Both the position numbers and the translations under genes were made by a program. Shown in pieces: positions 26,892 to 34,560 of a DNA stretch of 64,000 nucleotides. The number at the start of each line of letters is the position of its first letter. The first letter of the stretch is position 1. This DNA comes from CAZDET01 sp964504335 (GTDB lineage Bacteria; Bacteroidota; Bacteroidia; Chitinophagales; Saprospiraceae): NCBI GenBank assembly GCA_964504335.1, contig CAZDET010000016.1, forward strand, positions 20,749 through 84,748. The letters run 5' to 3'. The notes below the pieces were generated by a model that made no database searches, was not told the origin of the DNA, and was given only the letters and a program-made list of their open reading frames with translations.

Positions 26892-29276
26892 CTACGGCTT
26901 AATCACCTTGTCCTTTCCCATCGCCTTCTGCATGGGATTAAGTGTATCTACTGCCTTGTGCGATTTGTACACTTGGAAGGGAATTGCTTCCGGGATGTCA
27001 GTTAGCACGTTGTTAGATTCATCGATGTCTGCCGTCTGACGGAGTGGATCCATTTGAATGGCCGCCACTGGTTTTTCCGTAACAAAAACCTTCGAAAAGC
27101 TATTCTCGTTCTTGCGCCATATTTCAACTGGTACGGTTTCCATTTTTGTAGTTCCGTCTTCAAACTCAAATTCGAGGATTACCGGAGCGACCAGGCCTCC
27201 TTGGTTAGAAAATTGAATTTGATAATAGTGCTTTCCACTGTACCGCTCTTGCTTCTCCTCGTCGGTAAGGGACTCTGCATATTGGATGCGAGCTACTTTT
27301 TGAGTGTCTTGCGTTTCCCAGGGACGGTACGTAGTGTAGAAATCCCGAAGGCTCGAGTCACGCTCTACCGCTGGTGTAAATCCTTCTTCCCGGTTGCGGA
27401 TTTGGTTGAGATCTTCAAATGGTTTTTCCGGTACTTCATTGCTTATCACGTATTCGAATGGCTCCGGATCGTTTTCCAGGTCGGCAACGAAGTGCGTAAC
27501 TTTGTCCATGGAGATATCAACCGCATCGATCGAGTAAAACCATCCGCGCCAGAACCAATCCAGGTCCACGCCGCTGGCGTCTTCCATGGTGCGGAAGAAA
27601 TCGGCCGGGCGGGGGTGCTTAAACATCCACCGGCGGCTGTATTCCTGAAAGGCCTGGTCGAACAGCTCCCGCCCCATGATCGTCTCGCGTAGGATGTTAA
27701 GCGCCGTAGCCGGCTTCCCGTAGGCATTCGGACCAAACAGCACAATATTCTCGCTATTGGTCATAATGGGCTCCAATTGGTTTTTCGGCAGGGCCATATA
27801 GTCCACAATCCCATTTGCCGGGCCGCGACGAGCTTTCCAATCGATATCGAACTCCCGTTCGGTAACAAACTGCAAAAACGTATTCAAACCTTCGTCCATC
27901 CACGTCCACTGACGCTCATCGCTGTTGACGATCATCGGGAAGAAGTTGTGGCCCACCTCGTGAATAATCACGCCAATAGCCCCATTCTTGGCGCGCTCGG
28001 TGTAAGTTCCATCTTCCTCGGCCCGACCGTAGTTGAAACAAATCATAGGGTATTCCATTCCATTGGATGCTTCCACGGAAATAGCTACCGGATATGGGTA
28101 AGGAAAGGTGTATTTAGAATAGGTCTTCAGTGTATGATCAACCACCTTCGTAGAGTAGCGGCTGTAAATCGGATAGGATTCCTTCGGATAGTAGCTCATG
28201 CTCATAATCTTGCCACTACCATCGATGCCACCGTCTTCAATTTCGGTTAGCATGGCATCCCACACGAACTTTCGGCTGGCGGTCCAGGCAAAGTCGCGCA
28301 CATTTTTTGCCTGGTACTTCCAGGTAGTTGTCTTTTTGGATGGCTTCTTTCCTTCTAAGTCAAGCGCCTCACTGAGCGTGCGAATTTCTACGGGTTCGGC
28401 AGCAGTTTGTGCCTGTTGCCAGCGCTCGAACTCCTCCTTGTTGAGTACTTCCTCGTAGTTCTGACACTCTCCGGTAGCACCTACCATGTAATCATCGGGC
28501 AGCGTCATTTCCACTTCGTAATCTCCAAACTCCAGCGCGAATTCGCCACGGCCGGTAAATTGCTTGTTTTGCCAGCCCTCCACGTCGTCGTAGACGGCCA
28601 TGCGTGGAAACCATTGCGTAATCGTGAAGATGTAGTCTTCCGTATCTTCGAAATATTCGTAGCCGCCACGGCCACCGGCTGCCGGCCCTCCCCGGCGGTT
28701 GGTAATGTTGTAATACCAGTCGACATTGAATACGAACTGCTGACCCGGCTCCAGCGGTTCGGGTAGCATCACCTTCATCATCGTCTGGTTAATTAGGTAC
28801 TCAAGCTTCTTTCCCTGAGCATCCGTTACCTGCTGGATCTTGTGCCCGTATTTTTTAAGTTCTTCCGATATTTCGAGGTAATCCAACGCATTGGCACTCA
28901 TCGTAGGTCGGATACCGCTAGGGTCATCCCGCCGGCTGTCAACCATGTGCGAGTGTTCATTCTCGTCGAGCTGCAGCCAGAGGTACTTCAGCGTTTGAGG
29001 CGATTCGTTGTAATAGGTCAACTGCTCGGAGCCGGTTAACCGCAAGGCTTCGGGATCGAGGGTACATTTGATGACGTAATCACAACGCTGTTGCCAGTAG
29101 GCATCGCCGGGAGCACCATCGGCCGCCCGATACTGATTGGGAGTAGGCAACACCGTACCCAACTGCTCGAACTTCACCCCGTGATTAGACAATTCTTGTG
29201 CCATCAGGGGAGCGCCGATGAGTAGGCCACAAAGCACCAGCCAGATCGGTGACCATCGCATAGTAGTACTAGTCAT
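26892..29276 (-). CDS. M1-family metallopeptidase
   Basis: 794-residue exported zinc peptidase. Signal peptide MRWSPIWLVLCGLLIGAPLMAQ; an N-terminal beta domain; then GMEYP (406-410, equivalent of the aminopeptidase GAMEN exopeptidase motif) and HEVGH (439-443) with Glu462 19 residues on, the HExxH-x18-E zinc site of gluzincins. The sequence IIHEVGHNFFPMIVNSDERQWTWMDEGLNTF is very typical of large Bacteroidota M1 proteins. A disordered acidic/basic tail ends in AMGKDKVIKP. It likely degrades peptides outside the cytoplasm. ATG 29276 or 29261 could be used. Confidence 0.93.
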   Translation of the reverse strand: MTSTTMRWSPIWLVLCGLLIGAPLMAQELSNHGVKFEQLGTVLPTPNQYRAADGAPGDAYWQQRCDYVIKCTLDPEALRLTGSEQLTYYNESPQTLKYLWLQLDENEHSHMVDSRRDDPSGIRPTMSANALDYLEISEELKKYGHKIQQVTDAQGKKLEYLINQTMMKVMLPEPLEPGQQFVFNVDWYYNITNRRGGPAAGGRGGYEYFEDTEDYIFTITQWFPRMAVYDDVEGWQNKQFTGRGEFALEFGDYEVEMTLPDDYMVGATGECQNYEEVLNKEEFERWQQAQTAAEPVEIRTLSEALDLEGKKPSKKTTTWKYQAKNVRDFAWTASRKFVWDAMLTEIEDGGIDGSGKIMSMSYYPKESYPIYSRYSTKVVDHTLKTYSKYTFPYPYPVAISVEASNGMEYPMICFNYGRAEEDGTYTERAKNGAIGVIIHEVGHNFFPMIVNSDERQWTWMDEGLNTFLQFVTEREFDIDWKARRGPANGIVDYMALPKNQLEPIMTNSENIVLFGPNAYGKPATALNILRETIMGRELFDQAFQEYSRRWMFKHPRPADFFRTMEDASGVDLDWFWRGWFYSIDAVDISMDKVTHFVADLENDPEPFEYVISNEVPEKPFEDLNQIRNREEGFTPAVERDSSLRDFYTTYRPWETQDTQKVARIQYAESLTDEEKQERYSGKHYYQIQFSNQGGLVAPVILEFEFEDGTTKMETVPVEIWRKNENSFSKVFVTEKPVAAIQMDPLRQTADIDESNNVLTDIPEAIPFQVYKSHKAVDTLNPMQKAMGKDKVIKP

Positions 29277-29456
29277 TTTGTAGTAATTGATCAGAATTTG
29301 GACAATTTGAGGTCGCTATTATAGAACATCGACTTATTATATCTACTTAGAGGTTGCAAAGTTCGACCAAATTACCAAAAGAATAGACCGACGGACGGCT
29401 GTTCCGGTTATAAATCGCCGGTAATCCTGTTTACCTTACAGGTGTAAGAATCACTT

Positions 29457-30041
29457 ATGGCTCCTGCTTCCTTGTACGATCAATTTCCGGATATCCAAGA
29501 CCTTGGAACAAACCGATCTCCCGTTGCCACGGAACTCTATGTGGGACCATTAACAATCGATCATGCCCACCAATTAGCCCGGGTCCAGATTGCCAGTTGG
29601 TGGGCCGCCTATGCAACCCTGCTTCCTAAAACGTACCTGGATACGTTGCTCACCCGCAACGTGCTAGCCGAATGGCAAGGGGTACTTCAACGGCCCAATC
29701 ACATGACACTAGGTCTCTGGTGCAACGCGGAATTGATCGGTTTCCTTCATTTCGGCCCTCCTCGCGATGGGGATTGCCCCTTCCCATCCTTTACCGAAAT
29801 TCATACCTTTTATCTTCTGCGCCGATTTTGGGGGCGCGCCTTCGGTCGATTGCTGCTCGATCAGGCGATCGAAAAGATGAAGCACGCCCGGAATACTCAC
29901 TGTGTGCTGTGGGCATTGGCGAAAAACCAGCGCGCCAATCACTTCTACGAACGCCAGGGATTTCAATGGGATGGGCAGTTGCGGCGCGAACGGGTAGGGG
30001 AGGTTGCTCCACTTCAGGTCCGTTACCGACGGTCGCTCTAA
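29457..30041 (+). CDS. GNAT-family N-acetyltransferase
   Basis: 194 residues. Acetyl-CoA-dependent acetyltransferase fold with YVGPLTIDHAHQLARVQIASWWAAYATLLPKTYLDTLL, beta-4 IGFLHFG, the IHTFYLLRRFWGRAFGRLLLDQAI pyrophosphate-binding loop (in the place of Q/RxxGxG/A) and the C-terminal ALAKNQRANHFYERQGFQWDG. The substrate cannot be predicted. It converges on the small-peptide cluster; a shared hairpin at 30051-30075 separates them. Confidence 0.88.
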   Translation: MAPASLYDQFPDIQDLGTNRSPVATELYVGPLTIDHAHQLARVQIASWWAAYATLLPKTYLDTLLTRNVLAEWQGVLQRPNHMTLGLWCNAELIGFLHFGPPRDGDCPFPSFTEIHTFYLLRRFWGRAFGRLLLDQAIEKMKHARNTHCVLWALAKNQRANHFYERQGFQWDGQLRRERVGEVAPLQVRYRRSL

Positions 30042-30050
30042 ATCAAATGT

Positions 30051-30075
30051 GGAGCATGGTCATTTACCATGCTCC
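30051..30075. terminator. Bidirectional terminator between GNAT gene and peptide cluster
   Basis: A perfect 10-bp stem, GGAGCATGGT / ACCATGCTCC, with a 5-base loop, placed between two convergent transcription units. Confidence 0.75.
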
Positions 30076-30082
30076 AGTCCGA

Positions 30083-30256
30083 TTATTTCTGATTTTCAAT
30101 AATGAATTTGACCGTCCTGGCAACCAGATAGCCCGGAGAGAACATTGCAAGGATCGATTCCCGATAAATAGAACCCACCAAATGACCGATACAGTGAGGT
30201 TCCGAATTCGTTCCGCCAGAAATCGTACGAATCTCTTGTGGTTTTAGTTGTTGCAT
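30083..30256 (-). CDS. Double-glycine-leader peptide 5
   Basis: 57 residues, read directly from the minus strand. Leader MQQLKPQEIRTISGG has hydrophobic residues at -4 (I), -7 (I) and -12 (L) from the cleavage site, the classical pattern for export by a C39-peptidase ABC transporter. The predicted 42-residue core begins TNSEPHCIGHLVG and ends KFIIENQK, with one cysteine. It starts 21 bases after peptide 4 stops. It is the last gene in the run, just before the shared terminator. Confidence 0.75.
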   Translation of the reverse strand: MQQLKPQEIRTISGGTNSEPHCIGHLVGSIYRESILAMFSPGYLVARTVKFIIENQK

Positions 30257-30277
30257 GGTTTCGAAATTTTGAAGTAA

Positions 30278-30436
30278 TTAAAATATGCGCTTGCAGCAAT
30301 CGCAAGCCGGATCTATGCCAAAGAGTCCCCTCAGATAGCCGTTTAAAAATCGTCCTACATCGTTCAGGAAATTGCCCTTGTCGTCGTCCCCTCCGCCCTG
30401 TATAGCTAGGAGTTGCTGATGAGTTAATTGGTTCAT
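30278..30436 (-). CDS. Double-glycine-leader peptide 4
   Basis: 52 residues. Leader MNQLTHQQLLAIQGG has I at -4, L at -7 and L at -12. The core starts GDDDKGNFLNDVGRFLNGYL and ends GIDPACDCCKRIF, with three clustered cysteines near the C-terminus that could form disulfides or a modification site. The gene is 22 bases after peptide 3 and 21 before peptide 5, so the set is almost certainly one transcript. Confidence 0.78.
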   Translation of the reverse strand: MNQLTHQQLLAIQGGGDDDKGNFLNDVGRFLNGYLRGLFGIDPACDCCKRIF

Positions 30437-30458
30437 ACGCATTGAATTTTAGGGTTTA

Positions 30459-30644
30459 TCATTTTTTATTCTGGGATTCCGTGCACTGTTCGTGTGTGAA
30501 GAATCCTTCGGCAATTTCTACCACTGCGTAGCCCACCAGAGCAGCAATCGCGGCTGCTCCAATGGCCGTCCAGGTAAAGGGATCCGTGCCTCCTTGCACC
30601 CCGCGCAAATCATCGAGAGGTATAATCGAAAATTGATCGTGCAT
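30459..30644 (-). CDS. Double-glycine-leader peptide 3 (bacteriocin-like)
   Basis: 61 residues from ATG 30644. Leader MHDQFSIIPLDDLRGVQGG has V at -4, L at -7 and I at -12. The core begins TDPFTWTAIGAAAIAALVG, a Gly/Ala-rich amphipathic or membrane helix like those of class II bacteriocins, then VEIAEGFFTHEQC and a polar tail. The C-terminal IAEGFF...QC echoes peptide 2 (IAQGFFSSNQC). A TTG start at 30668 is possible but would break the leader length seen in the others. Confidence 0.8.
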   Translation of the reverse strand: MHDQFSIIPLDDLRGVQGGTDPFTWTAIGAAAIAALVGYAVVEIAEGFFTHEQCTESQNKK

Positions 30645-30677
30645 AAAAATGGATTTAGTTTGATTCAATCCCGGCCG

Positions 30678-30806
30678 TTAACACTGATTGCTGGAAAAGA
30701 AACCCTGCGCAATCTGAAGAACTATCCAAAGTGCGAATGCGATTAAAATAAATCGACCAAGAAATGAAAGCTTTGACTTAATGCTAGCTGCATTAGAGTG
30801 TTCCAT
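30678..30806 (-). CDS. Small membrane peptide 2 (no usable GG leader)
   Basis: 42 residues from ATG 30806: MEHSNAASIKSKLSFLG, one strong transmembrane segment (FILIAFALWIVLQ), then IAQGFFSSNQC. The frame is open upstream to TTG 30893 and contains EEISTEGG, but residues -4, -7 and -12 there are T, E and Y, unlike the leaders of peptides 1, 3, 4 and 5. The bases just before ATG 30806 match the untranslated leader of peptides 1 and 3 (TCAAATCCA, AAATCCATTTTTAT), which supports the ATG. Possible roles are a leaderless partner peptide or an immunity protein. Confidence 0.55.
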   Translation of the reverse strand: MEHSNAASIKSKLSFLGRFILIAFALWIVLQIAQGFFSSNQC

Positions 30807-30993
30807 AGATAAAAATGGATTTGATGAATAATACCGTGTCGTACCTCCTTCCGTGGAGATTTCTTCAACCGAAAAGTATTGGCTTTCTACCAATCCTCAA
30901 GGGACAGTTCACCCCCATTCTACCTTTGGATTATTGCGGATAAACCTGGTTGAATCAGCTTTAAATTATTGATTTACAATTCCTTAAAAGGGC

Positions 30994-31155
30994 TTATTCC
31001 GCTTGAAAGATCCCCAGATCGACGATGCCCACCATGCCGTTTTGGTTATCATCAGAACCGGATAGGTACTCCCAGAATCCCGACCAGGTCAGGTCAAAAC
31101 GTGGCCGCGCCCCTCCCTGGAAAAAGCGGAGGGTCTGTAGATTTAAGTCGTTCAT
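30994..31155 (-). CDS. Double-glycine-leader peptide 1
   Basis: 53 residues from ATG 31155. Leader MNDLNLQTLRFFQGG has F at -4, L at -7 and L at -12. The core begins ARPRFDLTWSGFWEYLSG and is rich in aromatic and acidic residues; it has no cysteine. First gene of the run, about 43 bases below a TACCTTTG -7 element. The upstream bases TTCTTCAAATCCA are repeated before peptide 2. Confidence 0.72.
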   Translation of the reverse strand: MNDLNLQTLRFFQGGARPRFDLTWSGFWEYLSGSDDNQNGMVGIVDLGIFQAE

Positions 31156-31197
31156 TATTCGTGGATTTGAAGAATATGAAGAAACAATCATCAGCCA

Positions 31198-31205
31198 CAA
31201 AGGTA
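31198..31205 (-). promoter_or_regulatory. -7 element (TACCTTTG) upstream of peptide cluster
   Basis: A perfect TAnnTTTG match on the minus strand, about 43 bases before peptide 1. A TTG at 31221-31219 is only 13 bases away, shorter than the usual 19-20, so the -33 element is uncertain. Confidence 0.4.
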
Positions 31206-31391
31206 GGGGAGTAGCGTCCAACTATTTGGGACTTGTGTTAAAGTTGGCCACAAGAGAGATTTTTTCGAGTACACGGATATCCGTCGAAGAATTTTCGGAT
31301 AATTGTAACTTCTGTAACAGGAAGGTAATCGACGTATTCTTTCCTTTGCGGCGTCTATTGTACCATTGAAATTGATTAAAGAAAAGAATGC

Positions 31392-31682
31392 ATGACCACA
31401 CACAGCAATTTCATTGAAACGCTGGTATCATTTTTCCAAAAACCGGAAGAGGAGACAAACGGACAGGTTCCGGAAGGATTGTGTCCTAATTGTTGGGGGA
31501 CGCAAGAATACGATAACCAGATCAGAGAATTGTATAAGGATCGACAAATTGATGTGAACAATCACAAGGATCACTATGCATTTGTACAGGATTTCATCGT
31601 CAATCACGTAAACGGGATTCGACTAATAAAAGGCAACCACGGGTTCACCTGCCCTACTTGTCACACCAAATACGATGAATAA
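31392..31682 (+). CDS. Small CxxC protein (zinc-ribbon-like)
   Basis: 96 residues. Two CxxC pairs, LCPNCWG near residue 31 and FTCPTCHTKY near the C-terminus, could bind one zinc. Between them lies QEYDNQIRELYKDRQIDVNNHKDHYAFVQDFIVNHVNGIRL, a helical block I associate with a conserved Bacteroidota family of unknown function. No signal peptide. The next gene starts immediately at its stop, so the two are probably coupled. Confidence 0.75.
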   Translation: MTTHSNFIETLVSFFQKPEEETNGQVPEGLCPNCWGTQEYDNQIRELYKDRQIDVNNHKDHYAFVQDFIVNHVNGIRLIKGNHGFTCPTCHTKYDE

Positions 31683-32024
31683 GTGGACGTGATCAAAGAT
31701 GTTTTCAAAGTAATTGCAGAGGTCATTGATATCATTGGTGTGACCATTTTAATATTTGGTTTCGCCAAGCTACTGATCAAATACCTGGGCAAGGAATTTT
31801 TGGATCATCCTTTCAAAACCCCCATTGTAGATATCCAGAAAATCCGGTGTGAATTAGGGGTGTATATCCTACTTGCACTGGATTTTTTGATCGCCTCGGA
31901 TATCATTCACACGATCATGGAAATAACTCAAAAACAGCTGATTGAATTGACTGCAATGATTGTGTTGCGAACGGGCATTGGGTATTTCCTTGGGAAGGAA
32001 ATAAACGAACTTAGCGAAAATTAA
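31683..32024 (+). CDS. DUF1622 membrane protein
   Basis: 113 residues with three hydrophobic helices: VIDIIGVTILIFGFAKLLI, CELGVYILLALDFLIASDIIHTI and ELTAMIVLRTGIGYFLGKEI. The pattern R.ELG...LLALDFLIASDI..T......L..L..IV..RT...+.L..EI is that of DUF1622. The GTG at 31683 abuts the previous stop. Function is unknown; family members are small inner-membrane proteins. Confidence 0.8.
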   Translation: MDVIKDVFKVIAEVIDIIGVTILIFGFAKLLIKYLGKEFLDHPFKTPIVDIQKIRCELGVYILLALDFLIASDIIHTIMEITQKQLIELTAMIVLRTGIGYFLGKEINELSEN

Positions 32025-32078
32025 AACCAAAAAGAGGATAGGATAATTCAAATATTCTTAATGTATATAATCGACTCA

Positions 32079-32334
32079 ATGGTTCAAGTCAAAATCAATA
32101 AGATACAGCTCGAATATCAAGGCAAAACGGTCAATGCGCGGAAACTGTCGGTCAGTTCGGAGGTGCCCCTCTCCCTTGATCGCGCCTGGCAACACGTAAA
32201 AAAGCCAGCCCTGCTACAATTTGTAGCCAAGGTTGCTCACGGGCTTCATTACCTGGTTTGCGAAAATCTTTTATATCCATCGGCATAAGAGATGGCAAAT
32301 TGTAGCAAGCGAACAACTTGATTTTACAAATTGA
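32079..32334 (+). pseudogene. SRPBCC-like protein gene with internal deletion
   Basis: The 5' part encodes MVQVKINKIQLEYQGKTVNARKLSVSSEVPLSLDRAWQHVKKPALLQFVAK, which I recognise as the start of a START/SRPBCC-type family of about 200 residues. The frame then runs out at 32288. One frame over, just before and after that stop, FYIHRHKRWQIVASEQLDF (about 32268-32330) reads like the family C-terminus, ending at TGA 32332-32334. About half of the domain is missing in between. I read this as a deletion product that is no longer functional. Confidence 0.6.
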
Positions 32335-32408
32335 GCTTTTTTGCTGTCAGCAATTGAAAGTTGGCCCTTTTACTTACCTTGAGTGGCGAATCCATTGTGC
32401 CGAAAAAA

Positions 32409-33344
32409 ATGAATTGGAAAAAGCTGATCGCCTATTTAGTAATCGCTCTGGTTGCCGTTACTATACTTTTCGTTATTTGGGCCAATCGTGGAATTGTGGC
32501 TCTCTATGGGGGGCATACCGATGAGGTCGACTACGAACAATTTAATCCTTCTTCTGATCCGGTGGCCATTACAAATGTGCACGTCTTAACCCCAAACGGG
32601 GAGGCATTTATTCCCGGGCAAACGGTACTAATTGAACGAGGGCTAATTACATCGGTCGATACAGTACCAGTTGGTTCCGCAGATTTCCAAATCATCGATG
32701 GGGCAGGGAAATACCTGATCCCGGGACTGATTGATTCGCATGTGCATCTCTTCAAAAGCCCCAATGACTTGTTGCTGTACGTGGCCAATGGTGTTACCCA
32801 AATTCGCGAAATGATTGGTGAGCCCGATCACCTGAAATGGAGGCAACAAATTGAGGAGGGGCGCATCGGACCCGATATGTTCGTGGTTTCCCCAAGGCTG
32901 GGGAGTTTTGAAATCTTGGAGGGATGGTTCATGGTCTGGTCACAGGGCTTTATGAATATCCGGGATGCCAAGGAGGCGGAAAAAACAGTAGAACAATTGT
33001 TCGAAGATGGCTATGACGGGGTGAAAGTGTATAGCCATTTAAATAAGGAAAGTAGTAGCCAGGATATAAAAGAGCTAGTCGTCACTACCAAATCCGACGA
33101 CCCCGAATACGATTTTTACTCCAGGTGCTTTTGCCCGTGGATTGGTATCAATGAAGATCCGATAACTGGAGCGGCTCATTCAGTACTGGCGAAATACTGG
33201 GGAGATCGGCTTAGGAAGAAAAAACTCTCGGCTTTTCAATTGTCTAAACGCGGGGGGTATTTAAATTTAGAGCTCATCGATGACCAGCGGTTGGAGGTGA
33301 GAAGTAACGCACACATTGCATTTGAAGGCCAAATGAACCTATAA
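32409..33344 (+). CDS. Chimeric ORF: amidohydrolase N-part fused to PhzF C-part
   Basis: 311 residues from ATG 32409. Residues 1-215 or so follow membrane-anchored imidazolonepropionase-like amidohydrolases: an N-terminal helix, a VHVLTPNGEAFIPGQTVLIERGLI beta domain, the metal motif IPGLIDSHVHL and GYDGVKVYSHL. Near 33045-33065 the sequence switches in frame to the C-terminal part of a PhzF-type isomerase: YDFYSRCFCPWIGINEDPITGAAHSVLAKYWGDRL and AFQLSKRGGYL. The amidohydrolase lacks its later metal ligands and the PhzF half lacks its N-terminal lobe, so neither activity is expected. A deletion between two neighbouring genes is the simplest origin. Confidence 0.75.
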   Translation: MNWKKLIAYLVIALVAVTILFVIWANRGIVALYGGHTDEVDYEQFNPSSDPVAITNVHVLTPNGEAFIPGQTVLIERGLITSVDTVPVGSADFQIIDGAGKYLIPGLIDSHVHLFKSPNDLLLYVANGVTQIREMIGEPDHLKWRQQIEEGRIGPDMFVVSPRLGSFEILEGWFMVWSQGFMNIRDAKEAEKTVEQLFEDGYDGVKVYSHLNKESSSQDIKELVVTTKSDDPEYDFYSRCFCPWIGINEDPITGAAHSVLAKYWGDRLRKKKLSAFQLSKRGGYLNLELIDDQRLEVRSNAHIAFEGQMNL

Positions 33345-33351
33345 TTATTCG

Positions 33352-34014
33352 GTGAGTACCTTTTGGAAACAATGGACGATTAATTGCGGGATCGGTGAAT
33401 TACTCGGTATCGCTTGTGCAGGGGGGATCGCCTTTGTGGCCAACTCATTTATCGGAGAGCCCCAATCGTTTGGTGCTAAGGTTCTGGTTTTGTTCGCTAT
33501 GATGTTGGCGGGATTGGTAGAAGGGTCCGTGTTAAGCTATTTCCAATGGCGGGTATTAGTCAGGCGGTTTTCTCGGATGCCACGCCGGGAGTGGTGGTTT
33601 TACACGGCTTTAGTAGCAGTCGTCGGTTGGTTTTTGGGCATGCTGCCTTCCTTATTCTTCGTGCCCAATCAACCGGCCACTGGGTCCGTTGAAGGAGGGG
33701 TTAATTTCGAACATCCACTTGTGTTTGCAGGGTTAAGCATTGGTATGGGATTAGTATTGGGAGCCCTATTCGGCTGGTTTCAATGGTTCTCACTCCGAAA
33801 ATATGCTGAAAGGGCGCACCATTGGATTACTGCTAATGCACTAGGGTGGGGGGCAGGCTTAGGATGGATTTACCTGTTTGCCTCCTTGCCGGAAGCCGAA
33901 AGCCCACTATGGTTCAATATTGCAATGGGTATCTTTGGGGGCATCCTGGCGGGATTTAGCGTGGGAGCCATCACCGGGTGGTTTTTGGATAGGTTCAAAT
34001 TGAAAAACCAATAG
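33352..34014 (+). CDS. Polytopic membrane protein
   Basis: 220 residues from GTG 33352, about six membrane helices. Two halves resemble each other: VLVLFAMMLAGLVEGSVLSYFQWRVL near residue 45 and FAGLSIGMGLVLGALFGWFQWFSLRKY near 125, each with a G...FQW motif, suggesting an internal repeat. Ends GFSVGAITGWFLDRFKLKNQ. No family name is certain. It starts 7 bases after the chimeric ORF stops and is intact. Confidence 0.72.
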   Translation: MSTFWKQWTINCGIGELLGIACAGGIAFVANSFIGEPQSFGAKVLVLFAMMLAGLVEGSVLSYFQWRVLVRRFSRMPRREWWFYTALVAVVGWFLGMLPSLFFVPNQPATGSVEGGVNFEHPLVFAGLSIGMGLVLGALFGWFQWFSLRKYAERAHHWITANALGWGAGLGWIYLFASLPEAESPLWFNIAMGIFGGILAGFSVGAITGWFLDRFKLKNQ

Positions 34015-34058
34015 CTACTCCTGTAAAAAGACAACTTTATTCCCAAAATAAACAACTA

Positions 34059-34535
34059 ATGAATCAAGTAACTTACAAAAACACGCGATTCGATCCATCA
34101 TTAACTCCTTTTGAGGAGTTGGCCAAGCAAATCGCTCAAGCTTACGGGTATACCGCCGAGTTATCCGTTGATAAGCAATTGGCCCAATTGCTCCGATTGC
34201 GGGTGGCTCAGAAAAATGAGTGTGCATACTGTGTTATTTTGCACGCCCGAACGGCTAGAGAGGTGGGCATTCCGGAGGCCAAAGTGGACAATATTTCTTC
34301 CTGGTGGAATAGCGAATTGTATTCAGAAGTAGAAAAGGTGGCCTTAGACTATTGCGATGTCCTCACTGAAGGGACCAATAAGGAGTTTCAGCGCTACCAC
34401 GATGCGATGACCGGCCATTTCAATGAAACGGAAATTGCCGAAATGGCCGCCATTATTATCAATATGAATATTTGGACCCGCCTGAAACTTGCCCAAGGCC
34501 AGGTCCCTGTTTTTGAATCTACTGCGTCCAATTAA
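34059..34535 (+). CDS. Carboxymuconolactone decarboxylase (AhpD-like) family protein
   Basis: 158-residue helical protein. The CMD signature is complete: LLRLRVAQKNECAYCVILHARTAREVGI, with the redox CxxC and the downstream histidine (CAYC...H). In AhpD-like members this site acts in peroxide detoxification or as a thiol oxidoreductase. The rest (KVALDYCDVLTEGTN, IAEMAAIIINMNIWTRL) also fits. The adjacent DM13 gene starts 25 bases after the stop. Confidence 0.9.
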   Translation: MNQVTYKNTRFDPSLTPFEELAKQIAQAYGYTAELSVDKQLAQLLRLRVAQKNECAYCVILHARTAREVGIPEAKVDNISSWWNSELYSEVEKVALDYCDVLTEGTNKEFQRYHDAMTGHFNETEIAEMAAIIINMNIWTRLKLAQGQVPVFESTASN

Positions 34536-34560
34536 TCCGCTCATCGTTCAATCCAACAGC

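Noticed and set aside
30807..30893. Upstream TTG start for peptide 2 giving a GG-type leader
   Set aside because: Leader positions -4, -7 and -12 are not hydrophobic and the stretch matches a duplicated untranslated region.
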